In this document: piece by piece, positions 4,936-5,539 of the stretch | Position numbering within the stretch: the stretch's first letter is position 1 | Layout of the letters: every line of letters starts with the position of its first letter | Assembly: GCA_015487985.1 (NCBI GenBank) | Contig: WFOP01000294.1 | Coordinates: 1 to 5,539 of the forward strand | DNA from: Hyphomicrobiales bacterium | GTDB lineage: Bacteria > Pseudomonadota > Alphaproteobacteria > Rhizobiales > Devosiaceae | Direction of reading: 5' to 3' | DNA length: 5,539 nucleotides | Position numbers and translations under genes: made by a program | Notes under the pieces: generated by a model | Database searches by the model: none | What the model was told of the DNA's origin: nothing | What the model saw: the letters and a program-made list of their open reading frames with translations, nothing else

Positions 4936-5539
4936 AGATCCAGTCAGGCACGCTATCCAGTGCAATCAATTCGGTGATGCTCTGGCGTGGCCGGATGGCA
5001 TGATAGCGATTGCCATCCACCAGAATCTCGGGGATCAAGGCACGCGAATTATAGGTGGAGGCCATGACAGCGCCATAGGCCCCCGCGCTCATCACCGCCA
5101 TTAAATCTCCTTGCGCCATTTGTGGCAGGGCGCGCGACTTGGCCAGATAGTCGCCACTCTCACAAACCGGGCCCACAACATCTGCGGTGACTTGGCTGGC
5201 GTTTTTTGCAGGTTCAACAACCGGTACTATTTCATGGTGCCCTTCATAAAGGGTGGGGCGGATCAGGTCGTTCATTCCTGCATCAACAATATAAAAAGTC
5301 TGTTTGCCCGATTGTTTGATATATTCGAGCTGTGTCACCAGAATGCCTGCGTTTCCTGCAATCATGCGGCCCGGTTCAAGAATGAGATCACAATTCAGGG
5401 CGGCAACTTTTTCCTTGACGACAGCAGCATAGGCATTGGGGTCTGGTGGGGGGGAATTGTCGCCATGATAGGGAATGCCAAGCCCCCCCCCCACATCGAC
5501 ATGGGAAATTTTATGACCTGCCTTGCGCAGGGCGTGCAC
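4934..5539 (-). CDS. lysA: Diaminopimelate decarboxylase, C-terminal part (cut by window end)
   Basis: This PLP-dependent enzyme converts meso-diaminopimelate to L-lysine, the last step of lysine synthesis. Only the final 201 residues are in the window, roughly half of the usual length near 420; the N-terminal part with the PLP lysine lies beyond base 5539, so the GTG at the edge is an internal codon. Visible motifs: HVDVGGGLGIPY (13-24) and EPGR (55-58), both of which bind the cofactor phosphate; DAGMNDLIRPTLYEGHHEI (86-104) at the substrate site; CESGD (126-130) with the active-site cysteine; and GAYGAVMASTYNSR (153-166) with the tyrosine that contacts PLP. The C-terminus PDWI and TAA stop look natural, so the adjoining repeat has not obviously truncated it. 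A run of ten G residues (5483-5492 on the plus strand as C) encodes the GGG of the PLP motif. Confidence 0.95.
   Translation of the reverse strand: MHALRKAGHKISHVDVGGGLGIPYHGDNSPPPDPNAYAAVVKEKVAALNCDLILEPGRMIAGNAGILVTQLEYIKQSGKQTFYIVDAGMNDLIRPTLYEGHHEIVPVVEPAKNASQVTADVVGPVCESGDYLAKSRALPQMAQGDLMAVMSAGAYGAVMASTYNSRALIPEILVDGNRYHAIRPRQSITELIALDSVPDWI

Overview
The window looks like a chromosomal segment of an alphaproteobacterium, most likely of the Hyphomicrobiales (Rhizobiales) type. Three things point that way: an ftsE-ftsX pair next to an MJ0042-type zinc-ribbon membrane protein, a CpdR-type single-domain response regulator, and intergenic repeats built from GCATGTC/GACATGC words around a CGGG/CCCG hairpin. 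The order assignment rests on remembered gene order and repeat style, not on a search.

Layout. Bases 2-123 hold one copy (A) of an intergenic inverted-repeat element. A small unrecognised gene (123-560, minus) ends at its edge. It is AT-rich, has its own promoter region (613-693) with an inverted-repeat operator candidate, and its product resembles a single gelsolin-type repeat. Next on the minus strand come plsC (709-1518, with its own promoter near 1564-1592), ftsX (1634-2641) and ftsE (2634-3293); ftsE and ftsX overlap by 8 bases. A divergent promoter region separates ftsE from a plus-strand pair: an MJ0042 zinc-ribbon membrane protein (3393-4298) and cpdR (4364-4780). A second, better-preserved copy (B) of the repeat (4809-4935) fills the gap between the convergent 3' ends of cpdR and lysA. 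The last feature is the C-terminal part of lysA (4934-5539, minus), cut by the window end.

How the genes work together. FtsE and FtsX form the ABC-type complex that couples the division ring to cell-wall hydrolysis. CpdR directs ClpXP proteolysis in the alphaproteobacterial cell cycle. PlsC makes phosphatidic acid for membrane growth, and LysA makes lysine from meso-diaminopimelate, itself a peptidoglycan precursor. The theme is envelope growth and division. The core is ordinary and conserved. The unusual parts are the paired repeat elements whose edges coincide with two stop codons, the small gelsolin-like orphan gene with its operator, and long G/C homopolymers inside conserved coding motifs.
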